Shown here: one piece after another, positions 18,708 through 27,931 of the stretch
Position numbering within the stretch: position 1 is the stretch's first letter
How the letters are laid out: each line of letters opens with the position of its first letter
Source: Pseudolysinimonas kribbensis
GTDB taxonomy: Bacteria > Actinomycetota > Actinomycetes > Actinomycetales > Microbacteriaceae
Direction of reading: 5' to 3'
Length of the DNA: 64,000 nt
Assembly (NCBI RefSeq): GCF_030161895.1
Contig: NZ_BSVB01000001.1
Coordinates: 558,001-622,000, forward strand
Position numbers and translations under genes: made by a program
Notes under the pieces: model-generated
Databases searched by the model: none
What the model was told of the DNA's origin: nothing
Seen by the model: the letters and a program-made list of their open reading frames with translations, nothing else

Positions 18708-19468
18708 TGGCGAGCCCGTACCCCGCGGAGGGCACCATCCGCGTCGACGACATCGGCATCCGGTTCAAACGCAACCGGAGCGGTCGGCGCAGCTTCAAGG
18801 ACCTGTTCGCCGACCGGTCACGGCGCGCGAAACCGGGTGAGTTCTGGGCCATGCGGCACGTGTCGTTCGAGGTGGCGCCGGGCGAGGCGATCGGCGTGGT
18901 CGGCCGCAACGGTCAGGGCAAGTCGACGCTGCTCAAGCTCGTCGCGCGGGTGATGCTGCCCGACGAGGGCCGCATCGAGGTCGAGGGCGGCGTGGCACCG
19001 CTCATCGAGATCACGGGCGGCTTCGTCAACGACCTCAGCGTGCGCGACAACGTCTACCTGACCGCGGGACTGCACGGGATGTCGAAACGCGAGATCGACG
19101 CGGCGTTCGACGAGATCATCGACTTCGCCGAGATCGCCGACTTCGCCGACACCCCGTACAAGCACCTGTCGAGCGGCATGAAGGTGCGGATCGCGTTCTC
19201 GGTCATCGCGCGGCTCGAGGAGCCCATCCTGCTGGTCGACGAGGTCCTGGCGGTCGGCGACAAGGCGTTCCGCGAGAAGTGCTACCGCCGCATCGACGAG
19301 ATGCTCGTCGGCGGGCGCACGCTGTTCTTCGTCTCCCACAACGAGAAGGACCTGCTGCGCTTCTGCCGGCGCGGCCTCTACCTCGACCGCGGCGAGCTGA
19401 AGCTGGACGCTCCCATCCAGGAGGTCATCGACCGGTACAACGCCGACTACCTTGTGAAGGGTGCCTGA
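18707..19468 (+). CDS. Polysaccharide/teichoic acid ABC exporter ATPase (Wzt/TagH-like)
   Basis: 253 residues from ATG 18707. Walker A GRNGQGKST, signature LSSGMKVRIAF, Walker B ILLVDEVLAVGD and the switch VSHN are present, as is the IEITGGFVNDLSVRDNVYL segment typical of Wzt/TagH. It has no carbohydrate-binding C-terminal domain, so substrate recognition probably lies elsewhere. Start is coupled to the permease stop. Confidence 0.92.
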   Translation: MASPYPAEGTIRVDDIGIRFKRNRSGRRSFKDLFADRSRRAKPGEFWAMRHVSFEVAPGEAIGVVGRNGQGKSTLLKLVARVMLPDEGRIEVEGGVAPLIEITGGFVNDLSVRDNVYLTAGLHGMSKREIDAAFDEIIDFAEIADFADTPYKHLSSGMKVRIAFSVIARLEEPILLVDEVLAVGDKAFREKCYRRIDEMLVGGRTLFFVSHNEKDLLRFCRRGLYLDRGELKLDAPIQEVIDRYNADYLVKGA

Positions 19469-20292
19469 GCCCGACCCCGGCGACCTCGAGCCGATCACGC
19501 TGCACCCGCGAGTGGTGCAGGCGCTCGACCGGGTGCTCGCGCTGCAGCGACCGGTCGTGCTGGCGCACATCCGCTCGATCCGGGCGCGGCGGCCCGCGGC
19601 ATCCCCCGCGGAGCTCATCACCTCGCTCGAGCGGCGTTACCTCGCCGCAGTGACCGGCGGTGGCGCGGCCGTCGGCGCCACCGCGGCGATCCCCGCGGTC
19701 GGCACCGCCGCATCGCTTGCGATCTCCGGCGCCGAGACGCTCGGCTTCCTCGAGGCGAGCGCTCTGTTCGCGCAGTCGGTGACCGAGGTGCACGGCATCG
19801 CGATCACCGACCCCGAGCGCGCCCGCACCCTCGTCATGGCGATGATGCTCGGCACCGGGGGCCAGGATCTGGTCCGCCAGCTCGCCGGCCAGGCCGCCGG
19901 CGGTGAGAACCGCACCCGGTTCTGGGGGAACTGGTCGGCAAGCAGTTGCCGCGGGTGGCCGTCGACCGGATCGGCGAGAAGATCCGCCACGCATTCCTGC
20001 GGCGGTTCGCGGTGACGCAGGGCGGCACCCTCGTCGGACGGGCACTGCCGTTCGGCATCGGCGCCGTCGTCGGCGGCACGGGCAACCACCTGCTCGGCCG
20101 CAAGGTCGTGCAGTCGGCGCGGTCGGCGTTCGGCCCTGCGCCGGCCACCTTCCCGGAGGAGCTCGCCGTCATACTGCGCGCGTCCCGGCCTCGACGGGTC
20201 GGGGTGCCGGATGCGCTGCGCCGCTTGCCGAAGCGCCTGCCGTTGCCATCGCGGGCGGCGGATCACCCCCGCGGGACCGCCACTCGGCCTGA
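19461..20292 (+). CDS. Conserved protein with a glycine/alanine-rich hydrophobic segment (EcsC-like?)
   Basis: Begins at GTG 19461 inside the end of the exporter ATPase gene. Residues about 60-95 form a Gly/Ala-rich hydrophobic region (GGGAAVGATAAIPAVG), followed by ITDPERARTLVMAMMLGTGG and later GRALPFGIGAVVGGTGNHLLG. This arrangement resembles EcsC-family proteins, but I am not sure. Two one-base losses are likely: in G5 19924-19928 and C5 20266-20270. Restoring both gives 277 residues ending at 20290-20292, which avoids overlap with the next gene. Its coupling to the exporter genes suggests a related envelope role; that is inference. Confidence 0.55.
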
Positions 20293-20343
20293 GTCGCGCC
20301 CCGTCGTTACGCCGGCATTACGGGCGATGGATAGCGTCGCGCC

Positions 20344-21797
20344 ATGCCACGGCGTCCCCTCGTCGCGCTGGCCGTCAGCGCCGCGCTCGTCCTGAGCGCG
20401 CTGTCCGCGTGCGCACCGGCCTCCTCTCGAACCGCGCCGCCCGACGGAGCCCCGGAGCACGCGCGGTTCGGTGCGCCCGCCAAGCCGGACGGCCGCACGC
20501 TGCAGCTGCAGGATGACGTGGTCACCGTCGGCGGCGGACGCAACGCCGTGTGGGGCGCGAGCTCCGACGGCACCACCTGGACTCTCGACGGCAACGCCCC
20601 CGGCATGGACAAGCTGGCCGTCGACAAGATCCTGCTCGCCACCGGCTACGCGACCGGTCGCGTCGTGCAGATCACCCGGCACGGCGACAAGACCGACGTG
20701 GTGCTCGCCCCGATCGCACTGACCGACCTCGTGAAGAACGGCGAGGTGCGCTTCGACCAGGACGTCAAGCCCGACCAGCTGCAGGTGCAGGGCTTCGACG
20801 GCGGCACGGTGCAGGACGCGAAACCGCGGGCGGACGGCAGCATCGCCCCGACCGCGTACGTGCGCCGCGCCGACCGGCCCGATCCCGCGGATCCGCTCGC
20901 CGACAAGCCGCTGCCCGTGCCCGCGAAGGAGTTCTCGCATGAGACCGAGGACTGGAAGCTCTCCGGCGGGACAGCACGCGACGGCCTCCACTTCTCGGTC
21001 GAGACCGAGGCAGCCGGACTCAAGGTGTTCGGCACCGCGACCCTGCTGTTCGACGCGCTGCACATCAACCTCGGCACCGTGATCGCGAACTCGATCGCAG
21101 GAGGTGCGACCGGACGGGTCTCCGGCATCCAGGGCGTGCGGGTCGACCTCCAGGCCGGATCGCAGAACAAGGGCGGCAGCACGATCAAGAAGGAGTTCAA
21201 GCTGCCCTTCGAGATCCCGGTGCAGACGCTCATCGGCGGGGTGCCGGTGTTCGCCAAGTTCACGACCGCGGTCACCGTCGACGCGGGCCTCGTCGGCACG
21301 GATGCGACCATCACCGGCGCGGGCGAATGGCACCTCGGTGCGCCCCTGTCGATGTCGATCAACGGCCAGGCGGTGAACTCCGACACATCGCAGGACCTCA
21401 AGGTCGTGCACAGCATCATGGACTCGATCAGCGGCATCGCCCTCGGCGGCGCGGTGTTCAACCTCGGGTTCAAGGTGACGATGATGACCGGGATCGGCGC
21501 CCCTACTTCGGCGCCGGTGTCTTCGCGTCGTTCATCGTCACCGTCGGCATCGGGATCGGCTCCGCGCTCGGGTCGCCGTTCGCGCTGTGCAGATCGGCGA
21601 GCTACGACATGGCGCTCGGCACCGGCTACGGCATCGTGACCGAGCCGAACATCCTGACGGCCCTCCTCGAGCGCGTGCCCCATGTGAAGGACGTTCTGCC
21701 CGACAAGGACCTGACCCGCCAGGCGACGAAGTCGATCCTGCACCGGAAGCAGACGATGCCCGACGACGCCGTGTGCAACGGCGGCGCCGACGACTGA
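20344..21797 (+). CDS. Large secreted lipoprotein of unknown function
   Basis: About 484 residues from ATG 20344 with a type II signal peptide (LALAVSAALVLSALSAC, lipobox LSAC, Cys near residue 23). The mature protein is rich in beta-prone segments without recognisable domain (for example TLLFDALHINLGTVIANSIAGG and DAGLVGTDATITGAGEWHLG). The frame breaks at the C4 run 21500-21503; adding one C continues as APYFGAGVFASFIVTVGIGIGSALG, a hydrophobic C-terminal helix, and ends at 21795-21797. Anchored in the outer face of the membrane by lipid. No homologous family recognised. Confidence 0.7.
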
Positions 21798-21822
21798 GGC
21801 CCCTCCCCGGACGGGCGGTGCG

Positions 21823-22143
21823 GTGGCCTCCACAGACCTCGCGCCGCGGTCGGATGCCGCTCCTAGCTTTCGGGATGTGGAGCCCTACCGTGTGCCGTTC
21901 CTCTTCGATCGGAGCCGCGCGCCTGCCTACCGCCTGGTCAACATCGGCGCGGAGCGCCTGCGCGGTGTGACGGTGGCCCTGGTCGACTCGGGTGTGATGT
22001 CGCCCGTGATGCCCGGCGCCCTCGAACCGACCCAGGCGATCGAGCTGCAGATACGCGGCGAGCACTTGGAGCTGAATGCGACCCTCCTGGTGCGCTGGCT
22101 GCGGCCGAGCGGCGACGAGTACCTCTGGCGGGTGTGCTTCTGA
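21823..22143 (+). CDS. Hypothetical protein, 106 residues
   Basis: Starts at GTG 21823, 25 bases after the lipoprotein. Soluble, no signal peptide. The sequence shows alternating hydrophobic residues in RLVNIGAERLRGVTVALVDSG and ATLLVRWLRPSGDEYLWRVCF, suggesting a small beta-barrel or immunoglobulin-like fold. No family recognised. It ends one base before the stop of the converging XRE gene. Confidence 0.5.
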   Translation: MASTDLAPRSDAAPSFRDVEPYRVPFLFDRSRAPAYRLVNIGAERLRGVTVALVDSGVMSPVMPGALEPTQAIELQIRGEHLELNATLLVRWLRPSGDEYLWRVCF

Positions 22144-22446
22144 CTACGCCTTCGACCGTCGCTCGCGCTCCCGCACATAGTCGGCGGCGGCGTAGCTGAC
22201 CCGCGAGGGCGGCAGCTGGTCGACGGTCATCCCGCGCAGGAACTCGCCCGGATCAACGCCGAGCACCCCGGCGAGGCGCACGAGCGTCTCCAGGTTGGGG
22301 TTGCCCATCCCCCGCTCGATGCGGCCGTAGTGGGCGACGTTGATGCCGGCGAGGTTCGCGGCATCCATTTGCGTGATGCCCACGCGCTGCCGTTCCGCCA
22401 GCACTCGCTCGCCCAGCAGGCGAGCGGCGTCGAAGGCGGCGGGCAT
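22144..22446 (-). CDS. XRE-family helix-turn-helix regulator next to the restriction gene
   Basis: 100 residues from ATG 22444-22446. A single Cro/CI-type HTH covers residues about 12-68: RQRVGITQMDAANLAGIN, then HYGRIERGMGNPNLETLVRL. It is divergent from the restriction-methylation gene at 22551 and separated by 104 bases containing an inverted repeat (22493-22514). Small XRE proteins in this position often act as controllers (C proteins) delaying restriction activity after entry to a new host; that role is inferred from position. Confidence 0.75.
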   Translation of the reverse strand: MPAAFDAARLLGERVLAERQRVGITQMDAANLAGINVAHYGRIERGMGNPNLETLVRLAGVLGVDPGEFLRGMTVDQLPPSRVSYAAADYVRERERRSKA

Positions 22447-22492
22447 GCGTCATGCCTATCGGCCGTGTCGGATGGTTGCGAGATGCTAGAAA

Positions 22493-22514
22493 CGTGATTG
22501 TTTAATGCATCACG
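22493..22514. promoter_or_regulatory. Inverted repeat between XRE regulator and restriction gene
   Basis: CGTGAT (22493-22498) and ATCACG (22509-22514) form a perfect dyad around a 10-base AT-rich centre (TGTTTAATGC) that could be a -10 element. A likely operator for the XRE protein, controlling both divergent genes. Confidence 0.45.
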
Positions 22515-22550
22515 CTCGAAAGCACAGACGATCGGAGGAACGGAATCGCC

Positions 22551-25500
22551 ATGGATGTCCGTTCGATGATCGAGACGTACTTCTCGAGCGCTCGCCAGAT
22601 CCTCGCGACCCCCGGCGCCAAGCCGGAGTCTTCGCTCTATCCCGGGTTCCACGCACTGTTAGAACAGACAGCTCTGTTCCTGGGCGAGCCGACCGTTTCG
22701 TTCGTCTCGCAAGCGGACGCCGAGTCGATCGGCATCCCGGACTGGCGGGTGAGCAAGGCGGGCGAACTGCTGGGCTGGATCGAGTTGAAGTCACCACACA
22801 AGCGCCTTGATGCACTGAGCGGACACGATCTGGAGCAGAAGGGGCGGTTTGTCGACGGGCTGAGCAACCTCATCCTGACCAACGGGTGGCAATGGCAGCA
22901 CTACCAAGATGGTCGCCTAGTGACATCGGTAACGGCTGGCTCTCCGGAGAGCTTCGAGGCGACTGCGCTGCCGACGGCACTGGATGAGTCGGACACGCAA
23001 CGGTTCCAAGATCTCTTCGCCGGATTTCTCGCGTCGACACTCGTCGATTACACGTCCGTCGGCGCGGCGGTCTCCGCCCTCGCGGTCAGAGCTCGTGCGA
23101 TCCGCAACGGACTTACCGAGATCGGCGAAGCGGGGGCGGGTCCAAACCTCTTGGAGCTTCGTGACAGCTTCAGGAGCCTGGTCTTCCGGAATGGCCAGAC
23201 CTTCGACTGGCCGCGCTTCGTCGACAGTTACGTGCAGATCGCAGTGTTCGGAGCACTTCTCTGGCGGCTGGAGTCAAAAAAGCCGATCTCGCTTCTGCTC
23301 CAGGTGGGTCTGAAGCAAGGTGTTCACCCGCTGCTCTACCAGTGCCTGAAAATCCTCTGGTCGGCGGATTCGCGACCCGAGATCCTCGAGCCGGTGCTCG
23401 AGGGTCTCGTGCAGACCATCAACCTCATCCCGCCTTCACTCTTCGAGCCGCCTGCTGCGGAAAGGGAATACCAACGGGTCCCGGATCCGATCGTCCACGC
23501 CTACGAGCCATTCTTCGCCGTATACGACTCAAAGGGCAGGGAGGCAGCGGGGGTCTACTACACCCCGATCGAGGTCGTCCAGCAGATTGTGTCAGGGGTC
23601 GAATCGATTCTGATCGGAACTCTGGGACGTAACGATGGGCTGCTCGATCCGGGCGCCAAGTTCGTCGATCCAGCCACGGGAACGGGTACCTTCCTTCTCG
23701 GCCTCGCCGAGGCAGTTGGCGACATCGCTCGGTCACAAGGGCTTCCTCCCGATGCTGTCATCCATGATCTCGTCACAAAGAGAGTCGCCGCATTCGAGAT
23801 CCTGCCCGGCCCCTACACGATCGCGCATCAGCGAATGGAAACCTTGCTCGAGTCCTACGGGGCCCCCGCGGACGAGAAGCTGCCCATCTATCTCACGGAC
23901 ACGCTGGCCGCACCGGAGACCGGAATGCTCTTCGACTCTGACTTCGGAGTTGCAGCGAGTGAGCTGCTGAAAGAACGGAGTCGAGCGGACGACGTCAAGA
24001 CCTCCGATGAGGTTCTGATCGTCCTGGGCAACCCTCCTTACGAACGCCTCCCGAAGGCAGCAGCACTCGAGCCGTTCGCCGTCAAGCTCTGGGAAACTCT
24101 CGTCGCTGCCACGCCTCTCGACCACCGCCAAGACCTGAAGAGTGCGCGGGATCTCTTTGTCGCGTTCTGGTTGTGGTCCATGTGGCTTCTCCAGCCGCCC
24201 GCGATCCGCACCTCCGGAGCACAGTCACCGACCATCGACGCGAAGACCGCTGATGGCATCATCGCGTTCGTCACGAACCGGACGTGGATCCAAGGACGCT
24301 CTCTCCGTGGTCTCCGGTCGATCGCGGCGGCAGGTGCCCGCGAAATGTGGATCCTGGATCTGGGCGGGGACACTCGTGGCGCAGATGGTGCCAATGACTT
24401 CGGCGGCGGCGACGCGAACGTATTCGACATCCAGACCGGCGTCGCCATCGTGTGGCTTGTATTCGATCGCGAATATCAGGGTCAACCTGTTGTCCGCTAT
24501 CGACGCCTGTTCGGCAACCGGGCAGCCAAGTACCGTGCTCTTCGTCGGACTTTCGATCCCGCGGACTTCGACGTCGTCGACGGCCGACCCGAAGACCGGT
24601 TGACCCCGGTCATGTGGGACTCCGTGCAGCTGTCGGAGGCTCCCCTGCTTTCTCAGTTGTGGGCCGACGAAGCCGAGACGGGATTCCAGACTGCGCGCGA
24701 CAAGTCGGCATACTCTCCCATTGGGGTCGATGCGGCCGATGTCTATGCGGAAACCGTGTCGTCCCCTGGTAAAGCTGCCCTTCGCACCGGCCGGCTGGCG
24801 GAGTGGGCCGCGCTGAATAAGGATGTTCGCGCCGCTGGGTGGTCGACTGCGCAGAGCAGACGCGCCAATCGCCATGCACCCGACCCGAGCCAGCTCAGGG
24901 TCAGTCGCCTACGCGAAGTTCAGTACCGACCACTTGACCGCCGCTGGCTGTACGACGATCCTTCATGGGTCGACTGGTATCGCGAAGACCTCCACGGAAT
25001 CTATCGGGACGGGCCGGTGGCGACCCTTGTCACCAACCCTCGCGGTCATGGGGCAGGTCCGGCTGCGGTCCACACCTCGGTGATGCCTGAACAACACTCC
25101 TTCAACAATCGCGGGGAAAGGGCGTCTGGGCTCTGTGGCACCCGGCCGACACCGCCGCCGCGTTCGAGGATCCCGACCCGAGATCAATCGTGGGGGACCG
25201 TCGGGTGGGGTTCAGTCGCAGCGTTCTGGACTGGCTAGATCAGATCGGACGCCAGTATCGATTTGACGACGCATATGCCTACATTCTCGCCATCCTCACC
25301 GCGTCCGATTACACGGCACGCAACTGGCGCGCGCTTGACTCGGAGGAGCCGCGCGTTCCGCTCACGTTGGACGTCGAGCTGTTCGATCTCGGCGCCAGCA
25401 TCGGCCAACGGGCGCGTCGAGCGTGGGACCTCGAAGCGCCCTTCTCGGGAACTTCGTGGGGCGGAAACACCTCCGCTGAGCCCTTCGGCCGAGCCATTTG

Positions 25501-25744
25501 GAGGGATGACCAATTGACCTTCGCCAATGGTCGTGTGCTCGCGCGTGTACCGGAGGAAGCCTGGAACTGGAAGGTCAGTGGGTTCCGAGTTCTTGAGAAC
25601 TGGGCCCGGGCGCGAGCCGGTTGGAGGATGACCACGGCTCACGCAAAGAGCGCGCAGGCCGTGGTGGACTCGATCGTGGAGCTCATCGCGGTGAGCGAGG
25701 CTGCGAACGCAATTCTCCGGCGGTTTCCACCGACAACCACCTGA
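22551..25744 (+). CDS. Single-chain restriction-modification enzyme (nuclease plus N6-adenine methyltransferase)
   Basis: About 1064 residues from ATG 22551 with CGGAGGA just upstream. Domains in order: an N-terminal PD-(D/E)XK-type nuclease (D64 in GIPDWRV, E78-L-K80 in GWIELKSP); a helical linker; an N6-adenine methyltransferase with motif I DPATGTGTFL near residue 372 and catalytic motif IV NPPY near 494; a C-terminal target-recognition region. There is no helicase, so it resembles type IIG/IIL enzymes or a type ISP enzyme lacking its translocase. The frame breaks at G4 25113-25116; adding one G gives NNRGGKGVWALWHP and continues to 25744. Lower GC and different codon use from neighbours mark transfer. 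Confidence 0.8.
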
Positions 25745-25902
25745 GAGCACCAGCCTGCCGTCGCGCTTGACTAGGGCGCCATACCTCGCTCTCTTCGATC
25801 GAGCGTGCGCTGTCCAGATCAGAACTCCGTTGCCCCCTGCTCACTCAACTTGCTCCACAGAGCGCATCGCTCGCATCCACTCACAACGTCGCCGAGACCT
25901 TG

Positions 25903-25917
25903 CATGTGCAGCACATG
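25903..25917. promoter_or_regulatory. Palindrome upstream of the toxin-antitoxin operon
   Basis: CATGTGC-A-GCACATG is a perfect 7-1-7 dyad, 13 bases before the chosen antitoxin start. Ribbon-helix-helix antitoxins of the FitA/VapB type usually bind such a site to autorepress. Confidence 0.5.
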
Positions 25918-25929
25918 TACCGTGGCACC

Positions 25930-26199
25930 ATGACGGTCATGCTGCAGGTGCGGAACCTCCCCGACGACGTGCACGCGCGGCTGAAGGAGCGTGCGGCCGA
26001 GGCGCGGATGTCGCTGTCCGACTACGTCGCGATGGAGCTCGCGAAGCTCGTCGAGTTCAAGACGAACGACCAGCTACTGGCCGAGTTTCATGCACGGCAC
26101 CCAGACATCAAGCCACTATCGCGAGAAGAGATTGTCGCGAACCTTCACGCGGCACAGGCGGAGCGGGATGCCGAGCTCGACGCCCGATTCGAGCCATGA
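25930..26199 (+). CDS. FitA/VapB-type ribbon-helix-helix antitoxin
   Basis: 89 residues from ATG 25930. Earlier in-frame starts at 25900 and 25915 exist, but they fall within or beside the palindrome and the family start is MTVMLQVRNLPDDVHARLK. Residues 3-40 make a ribbon-helix-helix DNA-binding domain; the acidic/charged tail (residues 45-89) would wrap the toxin. Overlaps the PIN toxin gene by four bases (ATGA). It neutralises the downstream RNase and represses the operon. Confidence 0.85.
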   Translation: MTVMLQVRNLPDDVHARLKERAAEARMSLSDYVAMELAKLVEFKTNDQLLAEFHARHPDIKPLSREEIVANLHAAQAERDAELDARFEP

Positions 26200-26564
26200 G
26201 CCGAGTCGTCGACTCATCCGTCGTCGTCGACGCGGCAGTGTCCCCGCGCGTCCTTCTCGGTCAGGAACTGCACGCTCCCAGCGTTCTCGACTACGAAGTG
26301 GTCAACGCGTTGCGCCGGCATGTGCGCCGAGGAGAGCTCCGGGGAGAGGAGGCCACCGACTTTGTCGGCATCATGAGCCGATGGACGCTCCGTCGACATG
26401 ACGCGACACGGCTTATCTCGCGCGCGTGGGTGCTGCGCGGGAACTTCAGCGCGTACGACGCGAGCTATGTCGCGCTGGCGGAGCTCCTCGGCGTTCCGCT
26501 GTGGACCCACGATCTGCGGCTGGCACACGCGGCGCAGCGATACTGCGACATCGTGACCGACTGA
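26196..26564 (+). CDS. VapC/FitB-type PIN-domain toxin RNase
   Basis: 122 residues from ATG 26196. The PIN active-site acids are all present: D6 (VVDSSVVVD), E34 (LDYEVVNAL), D88 (AYDASYVALAE) and D106 (WTHDLRLA). PIN toxins cleave specific RNAs, often tRNA, when free of antitoxin. Together with the FitA-like antitoxin it stabilises the defence island. It ends two bases before the stop of the converging glycerophosphotransferase gene. Confidence 0.9.
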   Translation: MSRVVDSSVVVDAAVSPRVLLGQELHAPSVLDYEVVNALRRHVRRGELRGEEATDFVGIMSRWTLRRHDATRLISRAWVLRGNFSAYDASYVALAELLGVPLWTHDLRLAHAAQRYCDIVTD

Positions 26565-26566
26565 GC

Positions 26567-27861
26567 TCACCCGCCCGACGGCATCCCCTCGGGGTCGTCC
26601 TCGTCGAGCTCGTCGGCGTCCACGTCGTTCGCGTCGGGGTCGCCGGCGTGCTCGGCCGCGAAGCGGTTCCACTCCGTCATGAGGCGCTCGATCGCGGCGT
26701 GGAATCGGGCCGTCGCGGCGCCAGGCGTGACGTCGCCGAAGTGGTGCTGGGACCAGCGGTCCAGCGTGGCGCGGGCATCCGGATCCGCGAGGGCGCGGTC
26801 GATCACCGTGATCACGTCGCCGGCCGCATCCGCGGTCAGCCACTCGGCGGAGCCGAGGTAGCCGCCGAGATCGAGCTCGGCATCCGGTGACACCGGGCGC
26901 GTGACGACGATGGGCTTGCCGGTCGCGAGGCGGTCGTAGACCATCGCGGAGACATCCGTGATCGCCACGTCGGCCGCGCCGAGCTGCCAGCCGAGGACGG
27001 GGCCGTCGTCGTAGACGTGCTGCGCCTTCGGGTCGCGGGCGTTCGCGGCGGCGATCGCGGCGATGATGCGCCTGTTCGCCTCGCCGTACTCGCGCGAGAC
27101 GACCCCGGATCGCGGGTGCGGCCGGTAGATGAGGCGATGCGCGGGTGAGGCGAGCAGCGCCTCGCTCAGCGCGACGCCGTGCGTGAGCGCCGAACCGTAC
27201 TCCGCCGCCGGGCGATCGCCCTCCCAGGTCGGCGAGTAGAGCACGACGGTGCGCTCGTCGGGCGTGTACGGCAGCTCGCCCGAGAGGTGGTCGGTCTGCG
27301 GACGGCCGATCGCGATGGCCTTCTTCTCGAGGTCGAAGTCCCACAGCTTGCGACGCAGCCGGTCGAGCGCGGCATCCCCCGCCACGAAGGCGTAGTCGTA
27401 CGCCTTGAACTGGTTCGTGGTCATGTACATCTTGTCGGACTCGCCGTGGTTGATGAACACGTGCCACATGCGGCCGTACCGGAACATCTGGAAGTTCTTG
27501 GCGTTCTGGTTGACGTAGAGCACGATCCGCACGTCCTGCGTCGCGAGGAACTGCTCGATGTCGGTGACGGCGCGGCAGTAGACCACCGGCACCGGCGACT
27601 CCTCCGCGATCGCGAGCGTCGCGCTCGGGCTGCGGGTGAGGATCGCGACCGGATGCGTCGCGGCCAGCTCGGCGAGGGCGCGTACCACTGGCGCACCTGG
27701 TAGAGATTCACCCGGGTGTCGGCGAAATACACCACGATCCGGATGCTGCCCGGCTTCGGCGCGGCCGGCGGGTTCGCGGCGAGTGCACGCCGGTTCGCCC
27801 GCGAACGGATCGCGTTGCCGACGATCTTGCGGGCCGACCTGAGGTCGCTCAGCACCGACAT
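26567..27861 (-). CDS. CDP-glycerol:polyol glycerophosphotransferase (TagF/TagB-like)
   Basis: About 431 residues. Start ATG 27859-27861 is preferred because GGAGGGG lies about 6 bases upstream; the ATG at 27867 is too close. Motifs: FINHGESDKMYM, LYSPTWEGDRP, LIYRPHPR, and VAITDVSAMVYDRLATGKPIV with the donor-binding Ser/Asp cluster. Enzymes of this family add glycerol- or ribitol-phosphate to teichoic acid chains at the inner membrane face. The frame breaks at GGG 27676-27678 (C on the coding strand); adding one base joins YQVRQWYAP to LAELAATHPVAIL. The acidic tail (DANDVDADELDEDDPEG) is unusual. Confidence 0.85.
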
Positions 27862-27931
27862 CCGCATCCCCTCCGCCGACCGGGCCTCTTATCGATCAGC
27901 CGCCCCATCGTGCCAGACTCGACCTTTGAAT

